DNA of 8,036 nucleotides from Planctomycetota bacterium. GTDB lineage: Bacteria; Planctomycetota; Phycisphaerae; UBA1845. Positions 1 to 6,725 of the stretch are shown in pieces. The stretch spans positions 1 to 8,036 of the forward strand of contig JADFIX010000132.1 in NCBI GenBank assembly GCA_022566435.1. Direction: 5' to 3'. A model generated the notes under the pieces. That model was not told the DNA's origin. It searched no databases and saw nothing but the letters and a program-made list of their open reading frames with translations. Position 1 is the first letter of the stretch; each line of letters starts with the position of its first letter. A program made the position numbers and the translations under genes.

Positions 1-127
1 GGAATCTGGCGCCCGCGTCCTGATTCCCGACTGGGAGGACGCACTGCCTTCCGAAGCCAGAACCACGCCGCAGTTGGCCAACCAAGCGGTAAGGGCCGCT
101 CTCCTGGAACAAGCGGCCGGAGACTAG
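1..127 (+). CDS. C-terminal fragment of an unidentified protein
   Basis: An open frame enters from the left edge (first whole codon at base 2) and ends at TAG 125-127, giving the last 41 residues of a protein. The readable tail contains ARVLIPDWEDALP and then an alanine- and glutamine-rich, probably helical end (LANQAVRAALLEQAAGD). No domain signature is visible and I do not recognise the family. It lies 47 bases upstream of the cyclase-family gene on the same strand, so it could be the preceding gene of the same operon. That it is coding is inferred from the uninterrupted frame, codon use like the next gene and the sensible spacing. Confidence 0.5.
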   Translation, partial: ESGARVLIPDWEDALPSEARTTPQLANQAVRAALLEQAAGD

Positions 128-174
128 CAGGCGTTCCTATTCCGCGCGCCCCATTTTAATCAAGGGCTACAGGT

Positions 175-849
175 ATGGCTGAACTCATCGACTTGACCCT
201 TACTCTGGGTAGTGACCGGATCAGCCTCGTGCCTGGTTTGGTGCCCGTGGAGACCTCGTCCATCCAGACTCATGCCACGCACGCACGCTCCAACCAGAAG
301 TTGTGCTTGCCAACCCACATCGGGACCCACGTGGACGCTCCCTACCATTTCGTTGACGGCGCGACTACCGTGGAGAACATGCCTCTGGAGAAGTACGCAG
401 GGCCGGCGCTATTGTTGGATCTCCGTCGGGTGGCCAAGGAGCTATCGCCGTTAATGGTCTCGGAACTCGAAGACGCCGGCGCCAGCCCTGAGTCGGTCAG
501 GGATAAGATAGTGGTCCTGTTCACCGGCTGGGCCGAGGCTGAGTCCGGCGGCCCGCGCTTCTACGGCCACGGCCCTTATCTCAGCACCGAAGGAGCCGCT
601 TTCCTGGCCGAGTGCGGGGTCAACGCAGTGGCCGTGGACTTCCCCATCGACAAACATCCTGAAACTCCCCAATCCACCATTAAAGATTTCCCGGTGCACC
701 GGCTGCTTTTGGGGCAGAACATCCCCCTCATCGAGAACCTGATCAACCTGGACCGATTGGTGGGCAAGCAGTTTGAGCTCTGGGCTCTGCCGCTAAAGCT
801 CAAGGGGGGAGATGGCGCCGCCACTCGGGCCGTTGCCCGTATACTTTAA
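175..849 (+). CDS. cyclase family protein (kynurenine formamidase-like metal hydrolase)
   Basis: This 224-residue protein belongs to the cyclase family (PF04199), which includes the kynurenine formamidase KynB and other metal-dependent amidases and lactonases. The hallmark HxGTHxDxPxHF motif is intact at residues 48-59 (HIGTHVDAPYHF). His48, His52 and Asp54 match the usual metal ligands, and His58 matches the catalytic histidine. Further family blocks are VVLFTGW at about 113-119, the Asp-rich AVDFPIDK at 153-160, and a late HRLLLGQNIPLIENL segment (175-189) whose His175 and Glu187 fit the distal active-site residues. Length is normal and there is no signal peptide, so it should be cytoplasmic. 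The start at 175 follows a weak AGG at 171-173. No other tryptophan-catabolism gene is nearby, so the true substrate is unknown. The next gene begins 11 bases downstream and is probably co-transcribed. Confidence 0.88.
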   Translation: MAELIDLTLTLGSDRISLVPGLVPVETSSIQTHATHARSNQKLCLPTHIGTHVDAPYHFVDGATTVENMPLEKYAGPALLLDLRRVAKELSPLMVSELEDAGASPESVRDKIVVLFTGWAEAESGGPRFYGHGPYLSTEGAAFLAECGVNAVAVDFPIDKHPETPQSTIKDFPVHRLLLGQNIPLIENLINLDRLVGKQFELWALPLKLKGGDGAATRAVARIL

Positions 850-860
850 ACACACATTTT

Positions 861-1529
861 ATGGGTACGCGGGCTAAGATGGACACACCGGAGGACAAGC
901 CAAGCGCCGCGCCGATCCTGCTGGCCACCGGAAACGGGGACAAACAGCGCGCGTTCCGGTCTCTGCTTGACGGCCTTCCTCTACGTCCCTTCATCCCCAC
1001 CGAACTTGGCATCGACGCCGCTCCCAATGAAGACGGCGACACACATGAGGCCATCGCCCGCGAGAAAGCCGTTCGGTGGTCGGAGGCCGGCTCCATGCTG
1101 GCCATCGCCTCGGACGGCGGCCTGGTCATTCCTGCTTTGGGCCCCGGCTGGGAGAGCCGCCACACCCACCGGTTTGCCGGCCCGGAGGTCGACGACTCCC
1201 AGCGGGTGGACCGGCTGCTGGAACTCATGGAACCGTTCACGGATGCAGCTAGAAGCGCTTCCTGGGCCGAGGCGATGGCCATCGCCCACAAAGGCCGGCT
1301 GTTGGCTTCCTGGGAGCTTTTGGGGGCAACAGGAGAGATAGCCCGAATTCGCGGGCCCGGCCCGGTTCCCGAATTCTGGGCCTTCACGGTCTGGACCTTT
1401 CCTCAGTACGACAAGACCTACAACCAACTAACGGCCGGTGAACGGGATTCCCTCAACGACCATTGGGCCCGTCTGGGCCACCTGGTCCGCCGCTTCTTCC
1501 AGTCGATCTTCGTTCCTCCAATGGGCTAA
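861..1529 (+). CDS. divergent non-canonical purine NTP pyrophosphatase (Ham1/RdgB-like)
   Basis: The 222-residue product resembles the Ham1/RdgB family, which hydrolyses ITP, dITP and XTP to monophosphates to keep damaged bases out of nucleic acids. Visible blocks are ILLATGNGDKQRAF (19-32, the family TGNxxK loop), NEDGDTHEAIAREKA (56-70, equivalent to the ExGxTxxENAxxKA helix) and AIASDGGLVIPALG (81-94). In the last, SDGGL replaces the usual DDSGL. The following GWESRHTHRFAG corresponds to PGxxSxRxxG. The C-terminal half is less typical: the GYDPIF block and the SHR motif are not recognisable, and NDHWARL (199-205) sits where SHRxxAL is expected. Fold assignment is good, but activity and substrate could differ. 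A second in-frame ATG at 879 would drop six residues before the fold and is an equally possible start. It sits 11 bases after the cyclase gene. Confidence 0.78.
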   Translation: MGTRAKMDTPEDKPSAAPILLATGNGDKQRAFRSLLDGLPLRPFIPTELGIDAAPNEDGDTHEAIAREKAVRWSEAGSMLAIASDGGLVIPALGPGWESRHTHRFAGPEVDDSQRVDRLLELMEPFTDAARSASWAEAMAIAHKGRLLASWELLGATGEIARIRGPGPVPEFWAFTVWTFPQYDKTYNQLTAGERDSLNDHWARLGHLVRRFFQSIFVPPMG

Positions 1530-1539
1530 ACCCGCCGAG

Positions 1540-2508
1540 TTAAACCCGGTGAATCGGCCATGGTGGTGCGCCCACTGCCTTTGGGATACAATTACTGTCC
1601 GTGCCTGAGAAGGCCTCCAACGCCATCTCCCGGAGACAGTGACTCCATTGACCACCACTGGAACGACCATCGAAACCACCGCCGCAGCAAATGTTACCAT
1701 CGAAGGAACAGGCATAAATAGTGGATCGGGTCTCGTTCTCAGCGACGTGCAAGCCGAATCCGGTCTCCTTGGCGATTCGTGCCATCACGATGTCCTCGTT
1801 GACTTCCGTGCGCACCCTCTCGTGTCCTCCGATGGCCTCATAGCAGCGTCGGTTGATCAACATGAACGCGCCGTTCGCGTAGGCGGTTTTATTTTTTGGC
1901 TTGTTCACATGGTTCGGAAGAAAACGAAAAAGCAGGACTAAGGCACAGACGGGCTGCGTCAATCGCTCCCACGCGAACTTGAAATCGAGTACCGGGGTAA
2001 TCGAAAGAAAATCGATCTCTTCTTCTAGCACCTTGCGCATGGCCACCGTGAGAGTTTTGGACGAAATCTGGCGACAGTCGGCATCGGTAAAGCAAAGCCA
2101 TTTACCCGACGCGACGGACACTCCCGCGCGCATCGCATTGTTCTTACCGAACCACCCGGCGCGGAGTTGCGTCACGGTCACGACTTGCAACTTCTCGCCC
2201 GCGCGCTGCGCCATGCCACGGAGAATTTCGGACGTTCCATCCGTGCTCCGATCGTCGATTGCGATGATCTCGAAATCGGGGTAGTCCTGCTCCAACAACG
2301 TCGAAATGCACGTTTCGATATTATCTTCTTCGTCCTTCGCCGCCACGAGTACGGAAACGCGGGGCGCGGGATTCGGCGCCGCGTCATACGAGCTCGAGCG
2401 CAGAATGGCGCGTTTGCGAAGGATGGGCCCTGCCACCACAAGCCGGATCGCCCACACCAACCCCACCACAACCCCAAGAACCAACCAAATGACAAACCCG
2501 AGTGGCAT
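1540..2508 (-). CDS. membrane-anchored family 2 glycosyltransferase with an aberrant C-terminus
   Basis: The first ~260 residues form a GT2 (GT-A fold) glycosyltransferase, which moves a sugar from a nucleotide-sugar donor onto a lipid or polymer acceptor at the inner membrane. An N-terminal membrane segment (about 4-27) precedes PRVSVLVAAKDEE (49-61), the nucleotide-binding IIAIDDRSTDGT (81-92), LRAGWFGKNNA (115-125), the metal-binding TDADC (141-145), YANGAF (210-215) and the catalytic-type EVNEDI (235-240). The LxxGWxGKxxA and FTDAD pattern resembles HpnB-type and carotenoid-type GT2 enzymes. From about residue 262 (base ~1725) the protein stops matching: the usual RMY...GW segment and C-terminal membrane helices are replaced by a Cys/Gly/Ser-rich tail ending at base 1540. 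The gene is therefore truncated, fused to foreign DNA, or misassembled. The start is supported by AGGAGG ten bases upstream. It diverges from comEC. Confidence 0.75.
   Translation of the reverse strand: MPLGFVIWLVLGVVVGLVWAIRLVVAGPILRKRAILRSSSYDAAPNPAPRVSVLVAAKDEEDNIETCISTLLEQDYPDFEIIAIDDRSTDGTSEILRGMAQRAGEKLQVVTVTQLRAGWFGKNNAMRAGVSVASGKWLCFTDADCRQISSKTLTVAMRKVLEEEIDFLSITPVLDFKFAWERLTQPVCALVLLFRFLPNHVNKPKNKTAYANGAFMLINRRCYEAIGGHERVRTEVNEDIVMARIAKETGFGLHVAENETRSTIYACSFDGNICCGGGFDGRSSGGQWSHCLREMALEAFSGTDSNCIPKAVGAPPWPIHRV
1690..1730. other. suspected junction (rearrangement or assembly chimera)
   Basis: Two changes coincide here. The leftward glycosyltransferase loses family resemblance near base 1725. 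Counting by hand, GGCC occurs about 30 times in bases 1-1570 but about 9 times in the next comparable stretch (1740-3310). Left of the point, a rightward frame opens at GTG 1639, with TACAAT at 1587-1592 and GGAG at 1632-1635 ahead of it. It reads TTTGTTIETTAAANVTIEG before running antisense into the glycosyltransferase, so it could be the start of a left-block gene cut at the same place. The exact breakpoint cannot be fixed by eye. A natural gene truncation would look the same. Confidence 0.35.
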
Positions 2509-2518
2509 ACGGTCCGCG

Positions 2519-2524
2519 CCTCCT
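2519..2524 (-). promoter_or_regulatory. ribosome binding site of the glycosyltransferase
   Basis: On the minus strand this reads AGGAGG, a near-complete Shine-Dalgarno sequence ten bases before the ATG whose first base is 2508. It fixes the start of the glycosyltransferase. Confidence 0.65.
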
Positions 2525-2550
2525 GCCCGATGACTCGATGCAAGGCAGGA

Positions 2551-2579
2551 AGTTTACCGTTTGACCCCGCCGTGGGCAA
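2551..2579 (-). promoter_or_regulatory. candidate sigma70-type promoter for the glycosyltransferase
   Basis: Read on the minus strand, TTGCCC (2579-2574) and TAAACT (2556-2551) are separated by 17 bases, each matching four of six consensus positions. It lies upstream of the AGGAGG and ATG of the leftward gene. The match is weak and rests mainly on spacing and location. Confidence 0.22.
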
Positions 2580-2605
2580 TTGCCGCAAGGGAGCGTCCCA
2601 CGAGC

Positions 2606-2634
2606 TTGACCGTCACGTAAGGCTCCACTCAAAT
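2606..2634 (+). promoter_or_regulatory. candidate sigma70-type promoter for comEC
   Basis: TTGACC (2606-2611, five of six matches to the -35 consensus) is followed after exactly 17 bases by TCAAAT (2629-2634, four of six matches to the -10). The predicted transcript would start near 2641, about 16 bases before the comEC ATG, leaving a short leader with only a weak AGGC as ribosome binding site. Confidence 0.35.
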
Positions 2635-2656
2635 CACCGCATAGGCTAGGCCTTTC

Positions 2657-5350
2657 ATGTCAATCGAAAAGAAGGAAACATCTTGGCCGGTGGTCGGATT
2701 CTCGCTGCACTTGACGCGTGCGGCGCCACTCTTCACCGTCGCCGGCGGCGTGATCGTCGGCGTGCTCGTCGACAACGCCGCCAGGCCGCCGCGCGAACTC
2801 TACTTGATCTGTTTTGGTCTACTTTGCCTTGCGGCGGTCCGAGTTCGGATTCGCATGCGATTCGGCCTACTCGTGATCGCGTTGGCATCCGCCGCCACCG
2901 GGGCCATACGACATGCGGATTCCTACCGGGTCATTCCCCCAAACGGGATCCAACGCTACACCGCCGATCTCGACGGGGATCGGCGTCTCGTGCGACTTCA
3001 AGGCACCGTTGTCGCGCAACCGCGCGTGACCACAAAGCCGCTGAATTGGCCATTCGCGCGATGGACGTATCGCAACGAGCGGACGACGTTTCTCCTGGAC
3101 GTTGAAAAACTCGAAGGAGAGTCCGGCGATATCGGCGTCTCCGGGCGCATTCGCGTAAGTGTCCGCGACGCGGTGTTGGATCTACAGCCGGATGATCGAG
3201 TCGAGATTTTGGGTTGGCTCTATGCCAATCGCGGACCACGGAATCCCGGATCATTCGACTGGGCAACTTATCTTCGGCGACACGGCGTCGTCGCCGGTCT
3301 GAGCTGCAACGTCAGACAAAACATAAAGCGTCTATCGACAAGCAGGCCGCGCCGCCATGGCGTGCTCGAAGCGTGCCGCCAAAGAATCAGCGATCTTTTG
3401 ACCGACACTACCACCATCGACTCGCAGGACGAAACGAGTCTGCTGCAGGCCATTTTGCTCGGACGCCGGTCGAGTGTCAGCCGCGAGCTCAACGAAGTGT
3501 TCATCCGGGCAGGGTGTGCACACTTCCTCGCCGTCAGCGGCGTACACATCGTCATCGTGATGTGCCTCGCCCGATTCGTCGCCGGCATGGTGTTCAAAAC
3601 ACCGCAACTACGAATCGTTGTCGTATTGCTGACCGTCGTCGCCTATACCATACTTGCCGAGCCTCGCCCACCAATCCTTCGCGCAGGAACGATGGCCTCG
3701 CTATACTGCGTCGCCCAGCTCATGGGAAGGAGCCGGTCCTATCTCAACTGGATATCGGCGGCGGCCGTGGTGCTCGTCTTGTCAAATCCCGCGACCGTCT
3801 TTGATGCCGGTTTCCAGCTATCGTTTTCGGCGGTCTTGGGTGTCGCCTACCTCGCGCCGGCGCTACGATCCGCTATCGCTTCTCTAGCCCGCGCTGGCAA
3901 GCTGCGTTCGAGGACAACAAGCGCCGAGTCCCTCGCTTTTTCGCCCGTCGATCCACAAGGTCTCGGGCGGCGCATCATACCCATCATTCGGCGGCGGTGC
4001 CAACGATTCAGCCATAATCTCGGATTCGGATTCGCGGTCAGCCTTGCGGCGTGGCTGGCCGGAGCGCCAATCGTTGCCGCCCATTTTGAACGCGTGCAAC
4101 CGTGGGGACCGCTGAATTCGCTCGTCGTTTTCCCTCTTGTCGGAATCGTCATGACGTTGGGTTTGGGCAAGCTGATCGTGGCGCCGTTCCTGCCATTTGT
4201 TGCCGAACTCTTTGGCAGGCTCTTGCTCCGCGCCGAACGCATCCTTCTTGATTTCGTCGCCTTGCTGGGCGATCTGCCTGGTGCGAACGTGACAATACGT
4301 GCTGCGCCGTGGTGGTGGATCGTATCCTTCTACTTACTTCTCGCCGTGTTCGTGTGGCGTTTCCGCAGCCACGCTGCCCGGTTCGTGCATCGTGATTCGC
4401 CGAGTGAGGCGTCGTCCGTCGCGGCACGCCGCTGGACCGGTTGGGGTACGGTGTTCGCCGCGCTGCTTGTTTGCGTCTCGACCGTCGTGTGGAAATGGCC
4501 CGCTACGACCGACCGGCGTGTCATCGTCACCACACTTGCCGTGGGTGCCGGCACGGCCACGGTCATCCAACTTCCATCGGGCGAGACGCTGCTCTATGAC
4601 GCGGGAAGCGCGAGTCCGTTCGACGTCGGCCGAACCACCATTGTGCCGTTTCTCAGGAGCCGCGGTATCTCCCGAATTGACGGTCTCTTCATCAGCCATC
4701 CGAATCTGGATCACTTTAGCGGAATACCGTCGATCTTGCGGGAAATGGTCGCGGGCCCGATTTACATCAACGAATACTTCGACGACCTGAGCCGACCCGG
4801 CTCGCCGGCGAGGCATTTACTTCAGCTACTCTCCGAGCAAGGACACGAGCTGCGCGTCGAAACCGCCGCCGATAGGGTGTGGACCTTCGCGGATGTACGG
4901 CTCGAACGTCTCTGGCCGCCCGCCGAACGATTGCACAAGCTGTCCCCCAACGACTCGTCATGGGTGCTTCGCCTTTCCTATCTAGGACATTCCGTCCTGA
5001 TGACAGGAGATATTGAGGAGCTGCCGCTCCGGGCACTCGCCGCACGTGACGACGTCCACGGCGACGTGCTGTTCTTGCCGCATCACGGCGGCGTTCGGCC
5101 GAGCCTATCGGAATTCTTGAAGGCCGTGGCGCCGCGTGTCTTGGTGCGGTCGAGTCACCGACGGACGGCCGACACGCTCAGCGGTCTCTCGGAAATCGTG
5201 GGAAGTCGACCGCTCTTCAACACCGCGGATATCGGGGCGGTGGAAATCGTTCTGGACGAATCCGGCGTTCACGTTTCGACGGCGACAACGGAAAGTTATC
5301 AGTTTTCAGTAGTCAGTTTAGAAGGCGTAGAGCGGAACACGGAAAACTGA
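2657..5350 (+). CDS. comEC: ComEC/Rec2 family competence protein (DNA uptake channel)
   Basis: The 897-residue inner-membrane protein has the full three-part ComEC layout. ComEC carries transforming single-stranded DNA into the cytoplasm. An N-terminal pair or trio of membrane segments (about 24-85) leads into a DUF4131-type soluble domain (about 95-220) with the family block NPGSFDWATYLRRHGVVA (196-213). The Competence membrane domain (about 260-565) shows AHFLAVSGVHI (288-298), RPPILRAGTMA (337-347) and DAGFQLSFSAVLG (383-395). It has a basic cytoplasmic-type loop at about 405-452. The C-terminal metallo-beta-lactamase-like domain (about 622-880) has LLYDAGS (645-651), FISHPNLDHFSG (678-689, HxNxDH where HxDxDH or HxHxDH is common), LMTGDIE (781-787) and LPHHGG (807-812). 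The usual VGQGD turn reads VGAGT here (629-633). The last ~18 residues (SYQFSVVS... to NTEN) are encoded by a repeat element. Partner pilus or ComEA genes are not in the window. Confidence 0.93.
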   Translation: MSIEKKETSWPVVGFSLHLTRAAPLFTVAGGVIVGVLVDNAARPPRELYLICFGLLCLAAVRVRIRMRFGLLVIALASAATGAIRHADSYRVIPPNGIQRYTADLDGDRRLVRLQGTVVAQPRVTTKPLNWPFARWTYRNERTTFLLDVEKLEGESGDIGVSGRIRVSVRDAVLDLQPDDRVEILGWLYANRGPRNPGSFDWATYLRRHGVVAGLSCNVRQNIKRLSTSRPRRHGVLEACRQRISDLLTDTTTIDSQDETSLLQAILLGRRSSVSRELNEVFIRAGCAHFLAVSGVHIVIVMCLARFVAGMVFKTPQLRIVVVLLTVVAYTILAEPRPPILRAGTMASLYCVAQLMGRSRSYLNWISAAAVVLVLSNPATVFDAGFQLSFSAVLGVAYLAPALRSAIASLARAGKLRSRTTSAESLAFSPVDPQGLGRRIIPIIRRRCQRFSHNLGFGFAVSLAAWLAGAPIVAAHFERVQPWGPLNSLVVFPLVGIVMTLGLGKLIVAPFLPFVAELFGRLLLRAERILLDFVALLGDLPGANVTIRAAPWWWIVSFYLLLAVFVWRFRSHAARFVHRDSPSEASSVAARRWTGWGTVFAALLVCVSTVVWKWPATTDRRVIVTTLAVGAGTATVIQLPSGETLLYDAGSASPFDVGRTTIVPFLRSRGISRIDGLFISHPNLDHFSGIPSILREMVAGPIYINEYFDDLSRPGSPARHLLQLLSEQGHELRVETAADRVWTFADVRLERLWPPAERLHKLSPNDSSWVLRLSYLGHSVLMTGDIEELPLRALAARDDVHGDVLFLPHHGGVRPSLSEFLKAVAPRVLVRSSHRRTADTLSGLSEIVGSRPLFNTADIGAVEIVLDESGVHVSTATTESYQFSVVSLEGVERNTEN

Positions 5351-5352
5351 CA
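5297..5352. repeat. heptamer inverted repeat, copy 1, overlapping the comEC 3' end
   Basis: Three tandem heptamers with core TCAGT (TATCAGT, TTTCAGT, AGTCAGT; 5297-5317) face one inverted heptamer ACTGACA (5346-5352). GTCAGTTT (5312-5319) and AAACTGAC (5344-5351) are perfect complements around a 24-base loop. The comEC stop codon TGA (5348-5350) lies inside the inverted heptamer. The same architecture recurs at 6669-6744 in this window. Confidence 0.65.
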
Positions 5353-5490
5353 ATTTCCCACAACCACCCGCAACTTGGCAGCTTGGGGCCTAATTGCATG
5401 AAACGCCTCACGTCGATATAGTCCGGTGGTGTCCGCAATCGCCCGCATTGAAACTTGGGTACGAACGCGGGATCGGCGAAAATTTCTCTC

Positions 5491-5494
5491 GGAG
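5491..5494 (+). promoter_or_regulatory. ribosome binding site deciding the ald start
   Basis: GGAG lies 11 bases before ATG 5506. It supports that ATG over the upstream in-frame TTG at 5455, which would add 17 residues (starting MGTNAGSAK) absent from alanine dehydrogenases. In the rest of the 5353-5505 spacer I see no convincing promoter or terminator. Confidence 0.55.
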
Positions 5495-5505
5495 TGTATC
5501 CCCCC

Positions 5506-6618
5506 ATGATCGTCGGCGTACCGATGGAGACGAAAACCCACGAGTACCGCGTCAGCATGACCCCGGTCGGTGTGGATGAACTGGTTCGACGGAATCACAA
5601 GGTCTTGGTCGAAAACCAGGCCGGCTTCGGTTCCGGAATCACCAATGACGAGTTTTCGTCCGTCGGCGCCACCATCGTCGATACGCCGCAAGAAATCTTT
5701 GCCAAGGCGGACATGATCGTGAAGGTCAAAGAGCCGCTCGAGCCCGAACGCAAGATGATGCGCGAGGGGCAGACGATGTTTACTTATTTCCATTTCGCCG
5801 CCGACGAAAAACTCACGAAGGGTGTCCTCGATAGCGGGTCGGTCGCCATCGCCTACGAAACCATCGTCGATAAGCACGGCCGTCTGCCGTTGCTCACCCC
5901 GATGAGCGAAGTGGCCGGTAAGATGAGCATACAGGAAGGGGCCAAGTATCTCGAAAGACCCATGATGGGGCGTGGCATCCTGCTTGGCGGCATTCCCGGC
6001 GTCGAGCCGGCCGAGGTGTTGATCATCGGCGGCGGCGTCGTCGGGACGAATGCCGCGAAAGTGGCAGCCGGGCTGGGTGCCAATGTGTTCATTATGGACG
6101 TAGACATCGATCGGCTTCGCTACCTCGATGACGTCATGCCGGACAACGTCCATACCGTGTTCAGCGATCGGCTCGCACTGCAGCGATACTTGCGAACGGC
6201 GGACCTGATCATCGGCGCCGTTCTGATCCCCGGCGCCAGATGCCCCGTGCTGATCGCCAAGGAGATGCTCTCTCACATGAAGCCGGGGGCGGTCATTGTC
6301 GACGTGGGCGTCGACCAGGGCGGCTGCTGCGAGACCATTCATCCCACGACACATGAAGAACCAACCTATATCGTGGACAACATCGTGCATTACGGCGTCG
6401 CCAATATGCCGGGCGCCGTCGGACGAACGTCTACGTTTGGACTGACCAACGCGACATTGCCGTATGTCTTGAAACTGGCGGATGCCGGATACGAAAAAGC
6501 GTGCCGCGACGATCTCGGCCTGGCGGAAGGCATCAACATCGAGGGCGGCAAGGTGACGAATCGCCCCGTCGCGGAGGCGTTCGGTCTCGAATTCGCCCCG
6601 GCGTCAGTCGCCAGATAG
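5506..6618 (+). CDS. ald: alanine dehydrogenase
   Basis: The 370-residue protein catalyses reversible NAD-dependent oxidative deamination of L-alanine to pyruvate and ammonium, linking alanine use to central carbon and nitrogen metabolism in the cytoplasm. It starts MIVGVPMETKTHEYRV, the classic Ald N-terminus, and its length matches the family (about 370). Catalytic and substrate residues numbered as in characterised Ald enzymes are present: Arg15, Lys75 (in IVKVKEP), His96 and Asp270 (in VDVGVDQGG). The Rossmann motif GGGVVG is at 175-180, with Asp198 (FIMDVD) placed to bind the NAD ribose. The signature block VANMPGAVGRTSTFGLTNATLPY (298-320) has Gly where Pro or Ala often precedes Arg-Thr-Ser. 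It sits alone between comEC (155-base gap) and the efflux adaptor gene (182-base gap), so it is probably transcribed from its own promoter. Confidence 0.96.
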   Translation: MIVGVPMETKTHEYRVSMTPVGVDELVRRNHKVLVENQAGFGSGITNDEFSSVGATIVDTPQEIFAKADMIVKVKEPLEPERKMMREGQTMFTYFHFAADEKLTKGVLDSGSVAIAYETIVDKHGRLPLLTPMSEVAGKMSIQEGAKYLERPMMGRGILLGGIPGVEPAEVLIIGGGVVGTNAAKVAAGLGANVFIMDVDIDRLRYLDDVMPDNVHTVFSDRLALQRYLRTADLIIGAVLIPGARCPVLIAKEMLSHMKPGAVIVDVGVDQGGCCETIHPTTHEEPTYIVDNIVHYGVANMPGAVGRTSTFGLTNATLPYVLKLADAGYEKACRDDLGLAEGINIEGGKVTNRPVAEAFGLEFAPASVAR

Positions 6619-6647
6619 AACCGCCGTGTGTGTACCGAGGTGATCCC

Positions 6648-6725
6648 ATGGATTTCGTGCCGGAAAACAGTAATCAGTGGTCAGTAATCAGTGGTCAGTT
6701 TCGATCGCGTTCAACTGAGAACTGA
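6648..6725 (+). CDS. 25-codon ORF ending in a repeat; possible interrupted gene start
   Basis: An ATG at 6648 is preceded by GAGG (6637-6640) at seven bases, a better ribosome binding site than several real genes here have. The frame reads MDFVPENS and then runs into repeat-encoded QWSVISGQF before a TGA (6723-6725) inside the repeat. The peptide has no recognisable domain. It may be the stump of a gene broken by the repeat, a leader peptide for the downstream adaptor gene, or chance. The repeat-encoded tail resembles the tail of ComEC (QFSVVS...TEN against QWSVIS...TEN). Confidence 0.22.
   Translation: MDFVPENSNQWSVISGQFRSRSTEN

Noticed and set aside
1342..1376. Direct repeat CCCGAATTC (1342-1350 and 1368-1376) around a GC-rich run
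   Set aside because: It lies within the RdgB-like coding frame and can be explained by codons for ARIRGPGP and VPEFW. No flanking element is seen.
800..1387. 195-residue minus-strand open frame opposite the RdgB-like gene
   Set aside because: Low-complexity Ser/Arg/Pro translation without family motifs. The plus strand encodes recognisable Ham1-type blocks.
3214..3804. 196-residue plus-strand open frame inside comEC
   Set aside because: Arg-rich translation in another frame of a gene whose own frame carries clear ComEC motifs throughout.
5455..5505. Upstream TTG start for ald
   Set aside because: It would add 17 residues not seen in alanine dehydrogenases. ATG 5506 has GGAG upstream and gives catalytic residues at standard numbering (Arg15, Lys75, His96, Asp270).
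5299..6390. 363-residue minus-strand open frame opposite ald
   Set aside because: It is antisense to a complete alanine dehydrogenase with all catalytic residues. Its translation is His/Asp/Gly-rich with no domain, a usual shadow in GC-rich genes.
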